Notes under the pieces: model-generated | Seen by the model: the letters and a program-made list of their open reading frames with translations, nothing else | What the model was told of the DNA's origin: nothing | Database searches by the model: none | Made by a program: the position numbers and the translations under genes | NCBI GenBank assembly: GCA_003693705.1 | Contig: RBZT01000464.1 | Coordinates: 1-26,468 of the forward strand | DNA from: Polymyxa betae | Taxonomy: Eukaryota; Endomyxa; Phytomyxea; Plasmodiophorida; Plasmodiophoridae | DNA length: 26,468 nt | Direction: 5' to 3' | In this document: positions 25,881 through 26,468 of the stretch, in pieces | Layout: every line of letters begins with the position of its first letter | Numbering within the stretch: the stretch's first letter is position 1

Positions 25881-26468
25881 AAGTCCATCTGAGTTTTTAG
25901 CAAAACTGTCATGGAAAGGTGGAGACTCTGCTCCTGCATTATCTCAGATAGGTCTGGCCAGACTAAATTTTTACAAGGTTGCACACGAGTAAACGTGGGT
26001 ATTATTGTGACTGGATCGACAACAGGGTCGTCCCCTGATGTTTTTAATCGACTAACGTGGATGGTTGGGCTATCATTAGGAAGCCCTGCCCCCCAACGTG
26101 AAAGTAAATCAGCCCAAATATTGTTTTTACCTGGGATATGGTGGATTATATAATTAAATTCACGTAACTCAATACCCCAGCGAATCAATCTTTCAGCTGA
26201 TTGCTTTGTACATCGCATGGGATTATACATGGCGATAAGATTCTTATGGTCCGAAAATAAATGGAATGGCTGTTGCATATGTAATAAATATGTCAGCTTT
26301 TTTAGTATCTCTTATAGCAAAAGCTTCTTTATCCACTGTGGCCCAATTTAATTCAGAGCCATTAAATCGATGTCCGACAAAGCCTAACGGTTGATGATGC
26401 TGCTCTGAAATTGGGCAGTCAAGATCTTCAGGTGGAATCTGCGTCACAAGACCTGAACTTGCATAATA
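25829..26468 (-). pseudogene. Gypsy-5 RNase H (partial, runs off the window)
   Basis: The ORF 26447-26244 reads QPLGFVGHRFNGSELNWATV and DKEAFAI (the Glu region). The ORF 26278-25829 continues with FHLFSDHKNLIAMYNP, LREFNYIIHHIPGKNNIWAD and LLSRWGAG, ending with the integrase-proximal linker. A frame change near 26270 is the only clear break. The RT lies beyond the right edge of the window. Orientation is opposite to Gypsy-4, so the two are not parts of one uninterrupted element. Confidence 0.9.

Noticed and set aside
1-26468. Host protein-coding genes
   Set aside because: Every ORF with recognisable similarity is transposon-derived; the remaining ORFs are short, antisense or repeat-derived.

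Overview
This is a eukaryotic nuclear window made almost entirely of nested, decayed transposable elements. I see no confident host protein gene, rRNA, tRNA or CRISPR array. Chromodomain Ty3/Gypsy (at least five separate pieces), Ty1/Copia, Helitron and PIF/Harbinger elements occur together. The Gypsy style (WVDDLL or WIDDLL reverse transcriptase, WADLLSRWG at the RNase H end, integrase tail plus chromodomain) resembles elements I associate with oomycetes, but the host assignment is tentative and rests on recall only.

Layout. 1-2770 (+): degraded Gypsy-1 pol (RT, RNase H, integrase, chromodomain-like tail). It is followed by a 17-bp tandem repeat (2920-3043) and an LTR-like stretch (about 3337-3505). 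3525-4775: TATA-like leader plus block 1 of a diverged ~323-bp tandem repeat. 4776 to about 11345 (-): a GC-rich Helitron (3' hairpin, helicase, part of Rep). Its helicase is split by a 2.77-kb element (5982-8751) with 13-bp terminal inverted repeats and an ATGC target duplication. That element carries block 2 of the same ~323-bp repeat behind the same leader. 11340-11703 and about 12232-12305 (+): Gypsy-2 RT fragment, interrupted by a 527-bp Harbinger deletion derivative (11702-12228, TTA duplication).

12306-19368 (-): Gypsy-3 (protease, RT, RNase H, integrase, chromodomain). It is split by a near full-length PIF/Harbinger element (15187-17881, with a Myb-like ORF and a convergent DDE transposase) and by an unexplained ~590-bp stretch carrying four near-identical short palindromes (12981-13570). 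19369-23517 (+): a Ty1/Copia element with two LTRs, many frameshifts and a deleted integrase core. 23518-25078 (+): Gypsy-4 leader, gag and protease. 25350-26468 (-): Gypsy-5 RNase H and integrase, facing the other way.

Nesting order. The repeat-bearing 2.77-kb element entered the Helitron while that helicase reading frame was still continuous at the site. The Harbinger element entered Gypsy-3 pol, and its short derivative entered Gypsy-2. Almost every ORF now has stops, frameshifts or missing catalytic residues, so the elements look dead. The least familiar object is the ~323-bp repeat. Ten units are seen in two blocks, both preceded by the same TATA-like leader, and each unit holds splice-like signals around a ~46-nt exon-like core.
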